A stretch of DNA of 64,000 bases. Origin: an uncultured Caulobacter sp. Lineage in GTDB: Bacteria > Pseudomonadota > Alphaproteobacteria > Caulobacterales > Caulobacteraceae. Shown here one piece after another: positions 63,036 through 64,000 of this stretch; positions within the stretch are counted from its first letter, which is position 1; every line of letters starts with the position of its first letter. Position numbers and translations under genes: made by a program. Where the stretch lies: positions 1-64,000 of the forward strand of contig CAJYMH010000005.1 of assembly GCA_913776195.1 (NCBI GenBank), in the 5' to 3' direction. The notes beneath the pieces are model-generated. The model saw nothing but the letters and a program-made list of their open reading frames with translations. It had not been told where the DNA came from and made no database searches.

Positions 63036-64000
63036 GGCAGGGTCTTCTGGTAGAGGCGATAGGTCTTGTAGGCGACGGCCCCAACCCGCTCGCAGATGTT
63101 GCGCATGGGCAGGTTGTCCTCGAGAATCCAGGACAGTTCGACCTTGTGATAGCCCTTCTTGCGCGCCTCGGTGGCGGCCAGGTCGATGAGCTGGAACGGC
63201 AGCATCATGCCGCGCCGCGTGGCGGCGAACTTGCGGCGCACGCCCATCAGCGGCACCCGCAGGGACTTCACCCGCGCCACTTTCAGCCGCCATAGAAGCT
63301 TGGCCCAGCCGAACGGCAGCAGCTTGCCGTCCAGGTCGGCGATGGCCTCGTTGACATTGGGCAGCAGGACGATGAAGCCCGCGCTCTCGCCGTCGATCTC
63401 GGCGAACCAGACCAGATCCGCATCGATCACCGCCTTCAGGCCCTTGGCCATGTGTCGGGTCTCGGCAGCGGTTGAAGGGGTGTAGCCCCAGTTGTCGGAC
63501 CAGGCGTCGTTGGCGATGTCGGTTAGGGTGTGCACCTCCTCCTCGAAACGCTTCATGTCCAGCTTGCGCAGGGTCACGCCCTCGGCCGCGCCGCGTCGCA
63601 CGCGCTTCAGCACTGCGTCGGGCAGGTCCTGGGTCAGGTCAGCGAGATAAGCATAGACATCCTTGGCGCGGGCGTAGCCTTGGCGTTCGATCTGGCCGCC
63701 GGCATGAGGGGCGTCATGGCCCATCAGCAACATGGGCGGGGTGTCGAAACCATCGACCAGCAGGCCGACCTCTTCGTTCACCGACAGATTGAAGGGGCCC
63801 ATGGCGGTGTCGCAGCCGCGCTCTTTCAGCCACGCCTCGGCGACGGCGAACAGGGCGGCGAACACGGCCGGGTCATCCTCGGCGGCGATCATGCCGAAGT
63901 GGCCGATCTTGCGGGTCGGATCGACGGGCGCCAGTTCGTCGATCTGGGCGCTGATCCGGCCCACGTCGCGGCCGTCGCGCACGGCCAGCCACATCTCGAC
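63032..64000 (-). CDS. N-acyltransferase (GNAT-like), candidate bacterial ceramide synthase, 5' end outside the window
   Basis: The frame is open to the right edge, so the N-terminus is missing. The visible 323 residues contain a GNAT-like pattern: IGHFGMIAAEDDPAVFAALF, GCDTAMGPFNLSVNEEVGLL, DTPPMLLMGHDAPHAGGQIE, then KGYHKVELSWILEDNLPMRN and the terminal VGAVAYKTYRLYQKTLP. This matches the YghO-like family (often labelled dATP pyrophosphohydrolase) that includes the ceramide synthase bCerS of Caulobacter. I infer that function from pattern and neighbours. The other sphingolipid genes (spt, cerR) should lie to the right. Confidence 0.75.
   Translation of the reverse strand, partial: VEMWLAVRDGRDVGRISAQIDELAPVDPTRKIGHFGMIAAEDDPAVFAALFAVAEAWLKERGCDTAMGPFNLSVNEEVGLLVDGFDTPPMLLMGHDAPHAGGQIERQGYARAKDVYAYLADLTQDLPDAVLKRVRRGAAEGVTLRKLDMKRFEEEVHTLTDIANDAWSDNWGYTPSTAAETRHMAKGLKAVIDADLVWFAEIDGESAGFIVLLPNVNEAIADLDGKLLPFGWAKLLWRLKVARVKSLRVPLMGVRRKFAATRRGMMLPFQLIDLAATEARKKGYHKVELSWILEDNLPMRNICERVGAVAYKTYRLYQKTLP

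Overview
The window is GC-rich, densely coded bacterial chromosome with no plasmid, phage, insertion sequence or CRISPR signature. Gene content and order fit an alphaproteobacterium of the family Caulobacteraceae (Caulobacter, Phenylobacterium or Brevundimonas type). The evidence is the secA / parvulin / argJ / mutT / methyltransferase / comF / grxC / nitrilase / DUF1178 / ubiG / lysC neighbourhood, an HWE histidine kinase, an SOS box of the alphaproteobacterial GAAC-N7-GAAC type before an imuA-imuB-dnaE2 cassette, GANTC sites inside long intergenic repeats, and what looks like the edge of a sphingolipid gene cluster. The genus cannot be fixed from the sequence alone.

Layout. 1-3.8 kb: start of accA, a TetR regulator with a 12-bp-arm palindrome, and secA, all on the minus strand. 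3.9-8.6 kb: a DPP IV-type peptidase, a lipoprotein PPIase and argJ with an unusual Lys/Ala-rich N-terminus. 8.7-12.2 kb: an HWE sensor kinase and a DEAD-box helicase on the minus strand. 12.5-17.3 kb: mutT, an NDUFAF5-like methyltransferase, comF, grxC, a nitrilase-family amidase, DUF1178, a glycine-zipper protein and ubiG. 17.4-24 kb: a secreted alpha/beta hydrolase, lysC, an EamA transporter, a second glycine-zipper protein, an M20 peptidase and another hydrolase. 24-31.5 kb: clpB behind a sigma-32-like promoter, a TonB receptor behind a Fur-like palindrome, three small proteins, cspA and a site-2 protease. 31.5-38.6 kb: an ABC-F ATPase, a VOC protein, thiD, a nucleotidyltransferase, a GNAT enzyme, a small secreted protein and a hybrid kinase. 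38.7-43.7 kb: two small unknowns, serC-serA, a VanZ-like protein and a glycosyltransferase-like protein. 43.8-49.2 kb: the SOS mutagenesis cassette. 49.2-51.8 kb: metX-metW-endonuclease. 51.9-57.7 kb: sixA-DUF952-pyrD-TVP38 with start/stop overlaps, a sensor kinase and ggt. 57.8-64 kb: a Met-rich secreted protein, tRNA-Arg(ACG), a ParD-like/Map pair, a HutG-type amidohydrolase, two nucleotidyltransferases and a 5'-truncated acyltransferase resembling bacterial ceramide synthase.

Most genes are housekeeping: translocation, Arg/Ser/Met/Lys-family amino-acid synthesis, ubiquinone, pyrimidine and thiamine synthesis, and protein quality control. The less ordinary material is in regulation and genome architecture. 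Six of eleven convergent gene pairs overlap by exactly four bases at their stop codons. A family of long GC-rich intergenic repeats supplies a kinase C-terminus in one place and a ribosome-binding site in another. A TGAAC array with strict 11-bp phasing precedes a small secreted protein. The ParD-like/Map pair with its AT-rich operator is the best candidate here for a little-described system.
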